The notes: generated by a model not told the origin, from the letters alone. A DNA stretch of 64,000 nucleotides from Hofstenia miamia (GCA_900660155.1 CABFPE010000035.1:539793-603792), one strand, 5' to 3'. Shown: positions 11,677-23,819, counted from the first letter of the stretch. Numbers and translations: made by a program.

Positions 11677-12545
11677 TTAGTGATGAGGATCTAAAGATCT
11701 TGCAAGGATCATACTAGCATTGCTTCGCATTAGCACAATTGCGGGAGACTGTAGAAATTTAAAGGGAGCAGTAGTCACATCTCTATTGTGAATTTTCCGC
11801 GATTCAGCAAGGAGGGCCAGCTTCCGAAAAGTCTTAATTGAGGTAGCTGAGAAGCCCGCTAGTGTTTCTAAGGCCAAGGACACAAATGTATAACCTTCAG
11901 ATTCAAAACTATTAAAATGTTTTGAAAATTTGTGATCTTCAGCTACTCCCCGAGACCAGCCTGCATTGGATGCCGCATTTGAAATGGTTGAAATTTGCAG
12001 TGGTGAGATGACAGTCAAGTCTAGTGCAGTTGGCTTGCCTGCAGACCAAACAGGAATAACAACATCTCCAGGTTTAGACCGAGTCCCATTAATTAGATCG
12101 CGAAGACTACCCTGCCGACCAATTCTGTCACCTTTGCTGCTCTAAGTAAGAGTATGGTCTACATAAATACCCAATGTCCCATTCTAACAAGAGGGTCACT
12201 TTCTAGATTCTGAATAGAGCGGGAGACCTAAACGGTAATGAGCTACTGCCTGATATTCGGAGGGAAGAAGATTGAGGTCAAATGCTTTCAGAGGAATAGG
12301 AGTTAACCACGCCTCAGAAGCCTCAACAGTAAGAGAGTGCAATCCAGCTTGGTCGCGAACTGCAATTGCTTGACTAAAAAATTTGTCATAACGAACTTTT
12401 TCAATATTGTATTGAAAAGCTTTCTGGGTGCAGTCCTGAGGTAATTCTTCTGACCCAGTTATGGAAAAGAAAAGAGTGAAGTTTCCACGTAAGTTGTTGT
12501 TAACTTTTTAAGTAATGCATTTTTGAATTTCTCTAGTAAAATTTA
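11677..12545 (-). pseudogene. C-terminal zinc knuckle and nuclease-like domain of REL-type element
   Basis: Minus-strand reading from 12545 gives SITGSEELPQDCTQKAFQ, then LHSLTVEASEAWLTPIP and YRLGLPLYS. A decayed C..C...H segment follows, then GDRIGRQGSLRDLI. The last open frame contains KPGDVVIPVWSAGKPTALD with LTVISPLQ directly after it. KPxD followed 14 residues later by Asp matches the 'KPD-X12-14-E/D' signature of the restriction-like endonuclease of R2/NeSL-type LINEs, and the upstream knuckle-then-R layout fits too. The last segment (FSATSIKTFRKLALL...) closes at 11677. Part of the domain is duplicated across the N at 11654. Confidence 0.65.
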
Positions 12546-12901
12546 AATACAAGTGAATGATGTCATTATATTCAGATGTTTCTAAGCTCAGTAATAATCA
12601 AGAATCAAAAATACCGAATCTCTTAAATTTATTTACTGATCTTGAATATTATATAAGTGGCTTGAATATTAACAGTAAAAAAAAATTTCACTGTAACGGT
12701 TTTATTGCAAAGAATAAGCAAAATTTCTTAACTTGCGTTAAAGATAAGAAATGACACTCTTCAAATATGGAAAATTCAAATGAATTTTATATCATCTCCC
12801 CTCAAAATGATAAGAAATATATGACCCCAAAACTCATAATTTCAAACAAAACTCTCCAAAATAAAGATGGTTCTTGAAATGGAAAGGAATGCAAGAAGGT
12901 T

Positions 12902-13594
12902 ATGAACAACATTGAAAAATCCATCAAAAAAATGGGAATGTCTCCAATTGATCAAGCAATTGTGTCAAAAAATAATGATATTGTTCTTTTTTGCCAATCC
13001 GAAGAAAAGGCAGAAAAAACAATGGAGGAATTGGGAAAAATAAAAGGCATTAATATAAAAAAATCGAGTAAATTTTTGCCTAAGCTTAAGTTATCGAATA
13101 TACCAATATATGAAGATATTGAAGATATTAACAACTTCAAAGTCAAACTTTACGATTCTAATCCTATTCTAAAAAATGTTTGCACTGAGGAATTAACTGT
13201 TATTTTTTCAAACGTTAATAACCTCAAAAAATGTAAAGAAGTAATTGTAAAAGTTTCACCTAAACTAAGAAATACAATGATAAACAACAAAATTCGATAT
13301 GGTTTAAGTATCATCCATATAATTGATCATCACTACATAAGAATGTGCAGTTCATGTGGAGGCTATGGTCATTCTACAAAGACTTGCAAATGTGAGGATA
13401 TTTGCTGTATGTATTGTACAGAAAATCACAATTACAAAAATTGTCCAAACAAAGATACAAAGAACATTCACAAATGCATTAATTGTTTAAGATCAAACAT
13501 CAAAAACTCTCAAGTTCATAATGCATTAAGTCCACACTGCCCAATATACCAAATGCAAAAAAATATTTTGATTAAAAAAACTTTATATGAATAA
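12902..13594 (+). CDS. LINE ORF1 gag-like zinc-knuckle protein
   Basis: 230 codons, open from ATG to stop. The N-terminal 130 residues resemble the RNA-binding (RRM-like) part of Jockey/CR1-type ORF1 proteins. The C-terminal third carries three cysteine-histidine knuckles: CSSCGGYGHSTKTC, CMYCTENHNYKNC and CINCLRSN...H....C. The last of these, with its SPHCPIY ending, is typical of this protein class. ORF1 binds the element's RNA. Its stop (13594) overlaps the start of the next open frame (13587), so ORF2 translation would require reinitiation or frameshifting in the live element. A further short open frame at 12557-12754 may be the original ORF1 beginning. Confidence 0.7.
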   Translation: MNNIEKSIKKMGMSPIDQAIVSKNNDIVLFCQSEEKAEKTMEELGKIKGINIKKSSKFLPKLKLSNIPIYEDIEDINNFKVKLYDSNPILKNVCTEELTVIFSNVNNLKKCKEVIVKVSPKLRNTMINNKIRYGLSIIHIIDHHYIRMCSSCGGYGHSTKTCKCEDICCMYCTENHNYKNCPNKDTKNIHKCINCLRSNIKNSQVHNALSPHCPIYQMQKNILIKKTLYE

Positions 13595-15410
13595 TAATTC
13601 ACGATGTCTTTCAATTAATGATTTAGAAAACACATTATTACACTACAAACAAAGTCCTAAATACGTTAACATTAATTTTCAATGTATTCGAAACAAATTT
13701 GAAAAATTACATGATCTAATAGAAAACTTCGATAATAATACAATTTTTGGAATCACAGAAACATGGTTGAAATACAATGATACAATACCCATTTTTAAAG
13801 AAGATTTCAAAATATTCAGAAAAGATAGAAATCTAAACAACTCTTGAAGGTGGTGGGGTATTATTACTAGTACCCAAGAAATATTCGCCGAAACTAAGAA
13901 TCCATATAAATAAAAGTAATCAAAATTTTGAAAGCTTATGGATAGAACTAAAAATAAACCAAGAAATAATTTTATTCAATATTAGTTATTGTAATAGAAA
14001 ACAAGCATTTACACGAAGAACTTTCCATGGCTTACAATGAAAAAAAGAAAATCATAATAATGGGAGATTATAACCAAAATTATTTAAATCAAACGAATGT
14101 AATAATATTTACGACCTAATAGATATTTTTACCATGGACGTATTAAATAAAACGACACCAATTCACATTAGCAGTAGAACATTATCATTAATTGATTATA
14201 TAATATGTGACGTTAATGAAATATCGAATTATGAAACATTTGTTTTAGATGGTCTATTGTCTGATCATATAATTACCTGCAGCACTTTTTACAAAAACGA
14301 AAGTAAATGTTTCTTGAAACAAAGCAATAATATTTTTATTCATTCAACTAAGCATTATCAGAGAAACAATTCCTCGATAGACTTGCTAAATCTAAACGGG
14401 ACATATTTCTATAACTTTCAATCAAATGATGAAAAGGTAGAATTTATAACAAAGAGTCTGACTATGCTGTACGACAAACATTGTCCAATAACTAAAATTT
14501 AGAAACAAGATCAAACTCCATTTGTAAAGTGGAAGATATGGATTTTAAAAGAAACTAAACAGCTAGTTAAAGAAAAGCATAAGCTTTATGCAAACTATTG
14601 TAAAAATAGATGTACAGAAAATTTCAAAAAATACAAGAAATTAAGAAATAGTGTATCTAATAAATTAATATATAAGCTTAATGAATTTTTGACATGATCT
14701 TTTAATAATGGAAAGAATGTAGCAAGAAAATGGCTAGACATCAATGAATTTATTAAAGAAAAAAAGAACAATGATATCAAATGTCTAGTTAGCAATGGAG
14801 AAAAAATCATTGAAAAAGCATTGAAATTACAAATATTATGAATGAACACTTTGTGAAACTTGGTAAATGTCAACATGAAGATTCTATTAAAGAAATTACT
14901 AAATTTAATTACCATCATAACATAAATTTGATTCACTCATCTTTTGAATTTAAATATGTTTCAATTCATGATTTTTGTAAATGCTCAAAAATGATAAAAA
15001 CAAGTAAATCAAAAGGCCCAAGTTACTATCCTCTATGGTTCTTAAAAGATGCTCTATATGTACTAGCAAGACCATTATGTGATCTCTTCAATGAATGTAT
15101 TTACTATTCCTATTTCCCTAAACAATTAAAAATGGCTGAAGTTATTCCCATTTTAAAAAAGAGCAATAATGAGAAAACAGAGAATTATCGTCCAATATCT
15201 ATTCTCTCAGGAATAAGCAACATTTTGAAAAACTCATATATCAACAATTAACGATCTACATTGAAGAGAATAAACTTTTAAGCATACAGAAATTTGGTTT
15301 TAGAAAAGGATTATCAACAAATTGAAACAATAAATGACTGGCGTAGAAAATTAGAAAAAGATGAAAACGTTTATATTGCTTCACTTGATATATCAAAGGC
15401 CTTTAATTCA
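13587..15410 (+). pseudogene. LINE ORF2: APE endonuclease and N-terminal RT
   Basis: Endonuclease motifs appear in order: NINFQCIRNKF (Asn block), ITETWL (Glu block), GGGVLLLVP, SLIDYIICDV and LLSDHIITC (catalytic SDH at about 14265). The RT begins in 14838-15251 with SKSKGPSYYPLWFLKD, AEVIPILKK and ENYRPISILSGISN. It continues in another frame with FGFRKG and YIASLDISKAFNSI (palm Asp) up to about 15412, where the inserted LINE begins. Stops and frame changes near 13847, 14502 and 15250 make it inactive. Confidence 0.8.
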
Positions 15411-15412
15411 AT

Positions 15413-16545
15413 TAAGATTCAAAAGCAATTTATTGTTACAATAAACTAGTACAAAAACTATAAACTACAAAACAACAAAAAGCTATTTAAAAAAATAATA
15501 AATATATATAATATTAAAATGTGTGTTGTGTGTGTGCATTTTATACAAAATTTTCAAATGAATGTAGTGTATTATTGTCGCTAAGTAGGCATTGTCTATT
15601 AAAGAGGAATTTTTTTCTGAATTGTTTGTAATTTTTTTCAAATTTAATTTCTTTATTTAAGTTATTTCATAATTTAGTTGCTGTGTAGTGAAAACTATTA
15701 GAATGTTTATCCAAGCATAAAAATGTTTGAGAATGTTCATTTAATTTAATATACTGTTTTAAAAACGAAATTGTGTCCTGGCCAAATTTGAATTTAAATA
15801 ATATTGATAACATATGCATTTGAATTTGATAATAAGGAGATAATATTTTGTATTTTAATCGGTAATTGTCGTGTTTTTGTGCAAAATTGAGTATTTTAAA
15901 GGACCAATTAAAGGTTTTAGACAGAAGGATATGATGTTTTGAATTAATATTTGTAAAGAGGAATGAGCAGTATTGAAAGTGTAAAAGACAGAGTGCATTT
16001 ATTAATCGTTTGTGGTACGTATTTGAAATATTACTGAGATAATAAAGATACCTAAATCCAGAAGCCATTTTTTTAATTTTAGCCATGAGGAATTGTTCGA
16101 AATTTAAACCATTGTCAATCCCAACACCTAAATAGTTAATAGATTCGCTTTGCTTTATTGGTACATTATTTAATTTAAGTTCTATGTCACTATCGTTGGC
16201 ATTTGATAAAGCAAATTTACGCGCTTTTAATTTTACTTTGCGGTACTTAATTGGTGCCGCTTTATTAACTGCATTGCAAATTTCTTTTGAAATATAATCA
16301 ATCATGCAAGATCCAGATTTTAATGTGTATATATAGTTGAATGATATATTTTTCAAAAGTGTTTCCATTATTTCGTCTGAATAATTTAGATAATCTCTTG
16401 CATAAATTATTTTAAATTTTTTGGCTTTAGTAGTTATATTACTAATATATTGGCAAAAGCATGATCACTGAATGATTCAAACATGAAGGATTTAAAAACT
16501 AAATCAGAATTTCTTAGGAAGCAACCAATATATGTTGAAAAAATA
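15413..16545 (-). mobile_element. Innermost LINE, internally deleted, minus strand
   Basis: Reads ESFSDHAF (end of endonuclease, about 16460), then the linker IIYARDYLNYSDEIMETLLKN, and then jumps without an RT palm to LNNVPIKQSESINYLGVGID (thumb, about 16170). It continues to the C-terminus KLNEHSQTFLCLDKHSNSF (about 15720). The 3' untranslated end finishes in a CAATAAATTGCTTTTG block near 15420, shared with copies at 23820 and 28100. It is inserted in the palm region of the plus-strand LINE. Confidence 0.8.
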
Positions 16546-16549
16546 TCAT

Positions 16550-17057
16550 TTATGAAACTAAGAAAATTAAATATCTTGGTATTGAAATTGACAATGAACT
16601 TAAATTTAAAGATCAGATCAATGCAACTACGAAGTAAATGGCCCATGGATTTAAATTGCTAACTAAGATTCAACATATATTACCAATGAAGTGGAGAATT
16701 GTATTACTAAGATCTCTTATACTGTCACATTTTTCAAGTTCATCTTTTTTATTTAACAATGTTACCAAGAAAATATTTAATAAACTTAAAACAGTTTATT
16801 ATTGGGCAATTAATACAATCTGTAGTAAAAACGATCAAAGTAAAATATTAGAAAAACATAATATCGAATCATTAGAATGCTTATTAAAATTAAATTGCCT
16901 CTTACTATTTTGGAAAAAACCTTCAGTAGAATTACAGAAAAATATACACAAGCGAGCTAGGACTTATCACAAAATCAAATTTAAAAAGAAAATCATTGAA
17001 AAATCATTGACCAATTTTACAATTGACGTATGGAACAAACTCCATCCAGATATTTAA
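16550..17057 (+). pseudogene. LINE ORF2 thumb and C-terminus
   Basis: Resumes after the inserted element with KIKYLGIEIDNELKFKDQI, the thumb block that follows the RT active site, then HGFKLLTKIQHILP and HFSSSSFLFNN. It ends with FTIDVWNKLHPDI at 17057. Between the last upstream motif (palm Asp, 15410) and this block about 150 residues including the YxDD box are missing, so the host LINE was deleted there before or during the insertion. Confidence 0.75.
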
Positions 17058-17319
17058 GAAGAACAAAATTTCAATAAATTTAAAAAATCAGTAAAAATTT
17101 CACTAAAACAAAGAAGATCAAACTACTTATCAAACTATAGGACAAAGTCCATAAACTATAACAAAGCTATTGAACAATGAAAACCAACAATTTATGTCCT
17201 CAAGGACAATAAACTTTCGAAACCAAGACAAAGTATTTTTTTAGAACCAAATTAATTTCTATCTATTGTTTTAGTTCTTCATAAGTGTTAATCACTTGAT
17301 TTGTAAAAAAACAAAGGAA

Positions 17320-17395
17320 TTAAATAAATAAATTAAATGAATAAATTAAATTAAATTAAATTAAGATTAAATAAATTAAATTAAATTAAATTACT
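17320..17395 (+). repeat. LINE 3' tail, tandem AAATT/TAAAT units
   Basis: Irregular pentamer repeats at the 3' end of the plus-strand LINE, directly abutting the REL-type element sequence. This placement defines the right insertion junction. Confidence 0.65.
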
Positions 17396-19330
17396 GAAAT
17401 CCAAACAGAATTGGTAATATCTGCATTGGTGAGCTGCTCAACCAAATCTTGAGCTTTAAAGACAGAACCCAAATAAGCACAAAGATGCTGGTCACATGCA
17501 CGACGTATACAAAGCCTCCCATTATAATAGGGAAAGATGTTTGATTCCATGCAATATCAGGAAGTGGTGACCCAATGATACATGAAGTAGCATCCCGTAA
17601 GGATTCATCAAATTCCCTTAAAATAACCTCACTATTAGCAGAGAGAGGAATAGATATCAGAGCATAGGTAAGCTTTGGAGCACTAAAGCACACTTTAAGA
17701 ATAACCATAGTAAGTTGAGGATCTCCGAGCTCACTGAGCATTTCTAGACATTCCTGAGCTTTTTTAGATTGTTCCATGAGAAGCAGTTGCATATACTGGT
17801 TATCACCAACTGGAACACCAAGTAGTTTAAAACCATCAATAGGTGCCCTGGGAATATATGAGTTTATGCTGGTAAATTCTGTGGGACTCCACAATTAACA
17901 CTTCCTTAAGTTGACTTGAAGGCCCAAAGAAGAACCCAATTCTTGAATGATTGTAAGACATCTAGATAGAGAATATTCACTACCACAACATAGTCCATCA
18001 TTAAAGTACCAACTATTGTGTTCAAGCTCAGGAAGTTCTAAGCTGATGCGCTCTTTAAGTGGGTGGAGAGTAATTGCAAAGAGCAATGGACCCGAGGATC
18101 GCCTTGTTGCACTCCGGCTTCACTACTAATTATTTTCCCATCATATAGCAGGGTACTGAGACGTGCATACAAAGGCTGTACAAATTAATGGAGCCCAGGT
18201 GGATTTTTGTACTGCTTTAAGGATAAAACTTTGATTCATAGTGTTAAAAGCATTCATAAAATCAATTGAAAGCATGCCTTTAGTTCCAGAAAGTAAACAC
18301 TTCATTGTAGATCTGGCATGAATCATTGCTTCTGCTCCACCTTTTGTAGCAACTCCTAGTTGTTGGGGGTTGAAAATCATTTGGGCCTCAGCATTGGCAG
18401 CATGAACCAGGCATTTTGCAACAAGTTGACGCAACACTTCACCAACAGCAATTGGTCTAATTCCACCTTTAGACATATTAACTGCAAAAAGGTTTGCAGC
18501 TCAAAACCAAAGACGGACTTCAACTGGCAGATTCCCTGAAGCCAATAGATTAACAAATTTGCAAAGCGAATTCAAAGTATTTTCCCCCATACAAGTATTT
18601 GGACACTCAATGGCATTGAGTAAGTGTTCAGGAAACAATCAAATAGGATAAGATGCTGTACCTTTAGGAAAACACTAAAGAGCTTTTCAAATCGAGCTGA
18701 CATCTAATTGATAGGATGGAATGGTATTTTCAAAAAGTAATGGCTCATCTTGCTGTGGGTAAAGAAAAGCAAGAGTATCATGCCTTTGGGAATTAGCTGG
18801 GTCCATGTCAATTGACATAAATGCTTTGGCCCAACTCTGCAAAATTCTTAGATCTTTAATTCTAGTTTCATTTTTATCAGATGAAAACGCTGAACATTTC
18901 GATTTTATCCGTGTCACTTAATCCCAGAGTCCAACATAATCACCATTTTCCAAACTTTTAATATGTCTATGAATTTGGGTGTTATAATTAATAACGTCTC
19001 TTCTTACAGCTCTTTGACTTGATCTAAAAACTGCTTTGGGCAACATGAATAATTTCATCCAGTTTTTAATATTGGCAGGATCCATACAACATCTATCAAT
19101 TAGAGATCGCAATATGTTGGACCAATCATTTCTGATGGAAACTGGTATGTGACGAATAGTAGCCACATTTGTCAAAAAAAGAGATGGGAGCTTAGGATCA
19201 CTTGATGTAATAGATAAAGAGTTCATAGCTTGATTTTAACCAGAACTGTTATCTGTGGCTGATAAAGAAATATAATCACCATTTTCATCAATTCCAATAA
19301 TTTCTTTTTTCTTTTTTGCTTTAGAATTAT
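17395..19330 (-). pseudogene. N-terminal and RT portion of REL-type element
   Basis: Read from 19330 downward. The first part (about 19226-18918) contains WMKLFMLPKAVF and VGLWD. The RT fingers follow as IRPIAVGEVLRQLVAK and NPQQLGVATKGGAEA (about 18460-18340), then MLSIDFMNAFNTMNQ (palm Asp, about 18270). The region 18086-17895 has SWYFNDGLCCGS, in the place of the active-site YxDD (here FNDG, the first Asp replaced), and LQVNLRKC. The tail 17894-17400 carries FKLLGVPVGD. Stops and frame changes separate the pieces. The substitution in the active-site box alone would kill polymerase activity. Confidence 0.75.
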
Positions 19331-20832
19331 GTGTACAATTATATCTTGTGATCAGCAATGCAAATATATTCTTTTCTCTTTCATAGTTAAAAATGATCTT
19401 AAATACTAACTTAAATTAAATTGATCAAATAACAGACTCTGCAAATATTTTGTAGAATGCTGGACTTGTTGTAGAAGCACGTGCAACACTCAGCAAACAT
19501 TCTATCTTTAGAAATATTAAACAACTGATGAAACTACTAGTTATTATGTACTTCTATCTTTTGAGAAAACAAGAGCATGTTCATTCCATAGGTTAACAAG
19601 TATTCAGAGAACAAGTAAATTCCAAACTTCTTCTTACAGAATCATGGCCTCTTGCTGAAGTGATGAGCCATTTCCAACACCTAATTCTCAGCGCATTTTA
19701 GACTAGAGAAAATACAAGAAATTATAGCTATATACAAACCACGCTTCCTAACCATACTCATCCTTATACCTAATACCTACTATCACCCAGACTAAGGAGC
19801 TTAACCGTCTGACCATTTAAACCCTCTGGTTATCTTACCTTTTGCCCAATGTGATACCCTAAGCGTTGATCATACTGATCAATAACATACTATAAAAAAA
19901 TATAATAAAATGTAACAAAGGTGCAATTTGGGAAGGATCTATTATCCAAAAAATGCTAAAATAGGAGGTTAATTAAATATAGGTTTGGGGAAATCTGTAA
20001 TAACAAAAGTAAAAGCAACTAGAAGATAGGCTAGCAAAACTTAAATTAACAGAATTCACAACTTCTGCGTATTTACAAATATTAGCAAACAATAAACTCA
20101 CTTATTATCAGATGGTGAGTAATAGCAGAACAAATTAACAAGCGATACTGAGAAGTCAGATTTTTAAATTACACAAACAAAATGGATTCCTTGTATGAGC
20201 GACCAATCAAAATACAAAGGGATATTAAATCATTAGTTGTACAATGACTATCATCAAATATTATTAAATCTACACAAATTGTCATTTTGCAAAAATGATG
20301 CAAATATACTACAATTTTTTAAGATAGGATAATCCATATTCATCTGAATTTTTGCAATATAAAACTGTTTTTTTTTAAAAGTAATAGCGTCATTAATAGC
20401 TATAAAGTAAATATAGAAACAATCAACATAAAAAATCAAATAAAGAACACATAAATACAAATGTGAGTTTCAAATAATGCACATGCTAAAACCAATATCA
20501 AAAGGCTTTTTCTACAGAAATATGAGACAACGTCCAATTCAGTTAATCCCACAATGCTAAAATAATTAAATGTAATGCTCAATCTTTCAAAAATCTATTC
20601 CACTGCGGTCCAAATTTGTTGCAGCAAGAATTCTCTTTTGGAAATCCAGATAAGACGACAATTATTCTCCTCGTTTCTTTCACTGGTAAATGCTCTAGTA
20701 AGGAAATTCTGATCAAATACATATTCGGTCAGGGTTACGCATCTTGGAACAGAATTAAAATAAATTAATTTCAAATAAGAACTTTCAGTGTCACTTGAGG
20801 TAGTGGTTGGCTCCAGCTAAGTGGTGATCAAC
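19331..20832. other. No recognisable gene
   Basis: AT-rich. The segment 20600-20830 is somewhat less AT-rich and could be a scrap of the unassigned element to its right, but no motif can be named. Confidence 0.4.
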
Positions 20833-21900
20833 CTAAAACCTGGAAATTGCATGGTGTCGTCTAGTTCCACGAATGCAGATAATTATGCTTATTAACAAGT
20901 CGAAACCGGGTTTGCATCTGATCCTGTTGCAAATTATGGAATAGTCAGCATGTCTTTTATCGGAGATTAAACCACAAAGTTGTTTTAGAAACGTTTTAGT
21001 GAGCGGAGGTGCTCCAAAAGATGCACTGAACACCAATGGTAAAAATGAGGCGATTTCATATGTTAAATTGAACCCATAAGCAATGAAATCAAAAGTATCT
21101 TATGAAATATCATCTCTGATTATTGATTTGAATTTGCGTGGCATGTTTAGCTGAAGACCACCACCTAAAAATTGTTCTTTTTAACACATGTTTTATAGAT
21201 AGGATTTTGGGCGGTAGACAAATAAAAAGTGTTAGCTTGATGTCAATTTATTACGAATGGTTGGTCCATTCTAACAGTTCGAATTCTTAAGCCTTCAGTA
21301 GATTTTCATATTCGACTATTAAATATAAACTCATTGATATACGATTCAATCTTCTGCAAGACTTGATATTGTGTTTTATTGATGAGTTAGATGGCAAAGC
21401 TAAAGGATTCAATTCGATTATTAAAAATATTAGGCGAAATAAATCTTTTTGAAACTGTAGGATCACTATCTTTGATTGTAAGGCACAGGGGCGATCTTCC
21501 TATAGTCAACAATTGATCAGATGTGATACAAAAAAAATAAAACATATTTTTATGTTCATTATTATGAATTGCAAGTAGCTTACTGTTTATATCACTAACC
21601 GTGAATTTTAACTTGTAACAGAATAGTCTGACTTCTACTAATTTTGGATTGTCCAATTCTATTTTGTATAACTAGTTGCATTTTCATAGGTGGTCTACTT
21701 TTATTTAATGGTAGATAGTCACCAATATCGATCTATATATAAGGCTGTCCAGCTGAACATTCAGCCCTCAAAATTTTTCCATTAATAAGTGTGGATGCAA
21801 TACATATATATTGCTTTTGATTTCTTTTGTGTTTTTGTTGCTCTTCGTCTATATGTGTTAGAGATTGCCTGAAAAGAGCAATCTGATATTCAATCTAGCC
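20833..21900 (-). pseudogene. Unassigned element, possible RT-associated C-terminus
   Basis: Minus-strand pieces include FSASFGAPPLTKTFLKQLCG and SDKRHADYSIICNRIRCKPG, then LLISIIICIRGTRRHH (21036-20833). The pattern '(I/L)R-C-K..F.LL.S...C(I/L)RG(S/T)R' is one I associate with the ends of uncharacterised RT-coding mobile elements in invertebrates. An upstream open piece at 21656-21387 has no recognisable motif. The resemblance is from memory of a weak motif, so the assignment is tentative. Confidence 0.3.
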
Positions 21901-22429
21901 GCATATTAATTGACAAACTTGAGAGTTTTTATCAAACATTGAGTATCAATTTTAGTCACATGCATGCATATATTTTGGTTTAGTAAACTTTCATTTGTAA
22001 ATGTTTTGCAAAAGATTTACTCTATTTTGTAGATTTTACAGCAACCATTGAAATAATTTTGAAAATTTTAATTATGGATAGTTATTACTTATAAAATCTT
22101 GCTTTATGTTTATTTTATGGAAATACTCTCAATAATTTCTAACTAATTATTTGGAAAAATACTAATAATTCAAGAAAAGGCTATATTTGTATATAATAAT
22201 AATTATAGTAAGAGTTAAAGCAAATTCATTGCTAATATGTATATAAAGTCTACAAACTAACACATGACAATAATACTTACAAAACTCTTTATTAATTAAA
22301 GGGTAGTTTTAAAAATAGTTCGACCATGCATTGAGTTTATTATCTATTCCCAATAATTTTTGTTTATTCAATAAAATTTGTGTGATTTTTTTCTTGAAGT
22401 GTTTATATTTTTTCTCACATCTTATATCG
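21901..22429. other. No recognisable gene
   Basis: Very AT-rich sequence without visible motif. Confidence 0.5.
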
Positions 22430-23815
22430 ATACTTGATACGTTCCATAAGATTGAAAATCCGAAGGAAATGCATCTTGACAATTATTGGCACTAAAAAGT
22501 GTATTATTCCTTTTATTGATTGTAAAGAGAAATGCACAGTAATTAAATTGACTCAGTACAAATTAATTAATTGGTTCTACATTAAAAAGTGTTTTCTACA
22601 TGACCCAAATTGTACAAATATTTGACTCCAAATGCCATTTTCTTTAATTTTTGGGAAACAAAATTATCTAATTTTCAGTCATTGTCTATTAGTACACCAA
22701 GGTAATTTACACATATGCTTTGAATATTTTCACTATCACAAACATTAATATTATTATTTACAGTAAATTTTCTTTATTCTTTGGATGAAAAAATGATAAA
22801 TTGAGTTTTGTCAAAATTAATTTTCAAAGATTTTGAAATATCATTTACGTATAATGCAAATAAAATGGGGCCTAGAACAGTTCCTTGGGGTACACCTAAA
22901 TTTGTATATCCTGAAAAAACGTTGTCAATTTTTACTCGTTGTCTGCGATTGCTTAAAAAACTCATAATAAAATTTATTGCATTAATACTAAAACCTTGTA
23001 GCCTAAATTTTTCTTTTAAAATATCGAAATTCATTGAGTTAAATGCTTTACTTAAATCAAATATAGCCACCGCTGTGAACATATTTTGATTTAAATTTAA
23101 GTTAATTTCTTTCTGTGATTGATAAAATTGCATCAGATGTGCTGAATTTAGATCGAAATCCAAATTGATTACTTGATAAAATTTAATTGTCATTTTCAAA
23201 TATTTATTAGAAAGGATATGTTATGTAAATTGGTTGATAATTCAAGGGATCTAGCGGGTCTCTTTTATTAAATAACGGTGAGATATCCGATTGTTTTAGA
23301 GGAATTGGTAAATCATCATTGATAATACTCTGATTAAATGCTACAAACAGGTATTCACCAAATTTTTTTTAATTATGTGTTCTTTAATCAATTCGGAATC
23401 TTAGGGTTGGTTAATCAACGGCATTAATTTAGTTCAAGTAATTTGGCTTTGATGATTTCATGCGTAATTAATTTTAGCATGCTATCAGCATCATTAAAAG
23501 TGTAGGTAACCTCAAAAGCAACGTTCTTCAACAACTTTATAAATTTTTGTTCATTGAAATTGCTGAAATCCCTAGAATAAATGAGTTTCCTATATTTAGC
23601 CTTCAACTTATATTTATTAACATATACGCAAAGATTGTGATCACTAAATGATTCAAATATATAGGTTTTATATTTATTGGAAATGTCGGATAAGAAATAA
23701 TCTATTAAATTAGAAAATCTATTTGGATTGGTTTTATTAATAGTTTGAAGATCAAAAACATCACAAATGTGTTCAATCCATTTTGATTCTCAGAATTAGG
23801 GTATTTGGAATTAAA
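22430..23815 (-). pseudogene. LINE copy with endonuclease end, RT palm and thumb
   Basis: Reading down from 23815: NLIDYFLSDISNKYK and FESFSDHNL (endonuclease end), a linker with LIYSRDFSNFNEQKF, then RT palm VAIFDLSKAFNSMN and NRRQRVKIDN, then LGVPQGTVLGPILF and YVNDISKSL (about 22840). The active-site YxDD segment is skipped and the text goes straight to INFDKTQFIIF. The thumb YLGVLIDND follows at about 22700, with a decayed C-terminus to about 22430. The sequence is close to the copies at 15.4-16.5 and 28.1-29.5 kb. Confidence 0.8.
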
Positions 23816-23819
23816 ATAA

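Larger units (their letters stand above)
12546..17395 (+). mobile_element. LINE with gag-like ORF1, APE endonuclease and RT, itself interrupted
   Basis: A plus-strand LINE with ORF1 (12902-13594), an ORF2 endonuclease (13600-14330) and RT (to about 15410), then after an inserted minus-strand LINE (about 15413-16545) the ORF2 C-terminus (16550-17057). It ends in repeats of TTAAA/AAATT at about 17320-17395. It sits inside the REL-type element on the opposite strand. Target duplications could not be resolved in the AT-rich flanks. Confidence 0.8.
11460..19330 (-). mobile_element. RT element with R2-type nuclease-like tail, split by a nested LINE
   Basis: Its N-terminal and RT parts lie at 19330-17395 and its C-terminal part at 12545-11677, both on the minus strand. 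The join is interrupted by an unrelated plus-strand LINE (about 12546-17395). Removing the insert leaves roughly 3 kb. Both halves are colinear with one protein type I recognise from many marine invertebrates: a reverse transcriptase without an N-terminal APE endonuclease and with a C-terminal zinc-knuckle plus PD-(D/E)XK-like block. The coding frames are broken in several places. Confidence 0.75.
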
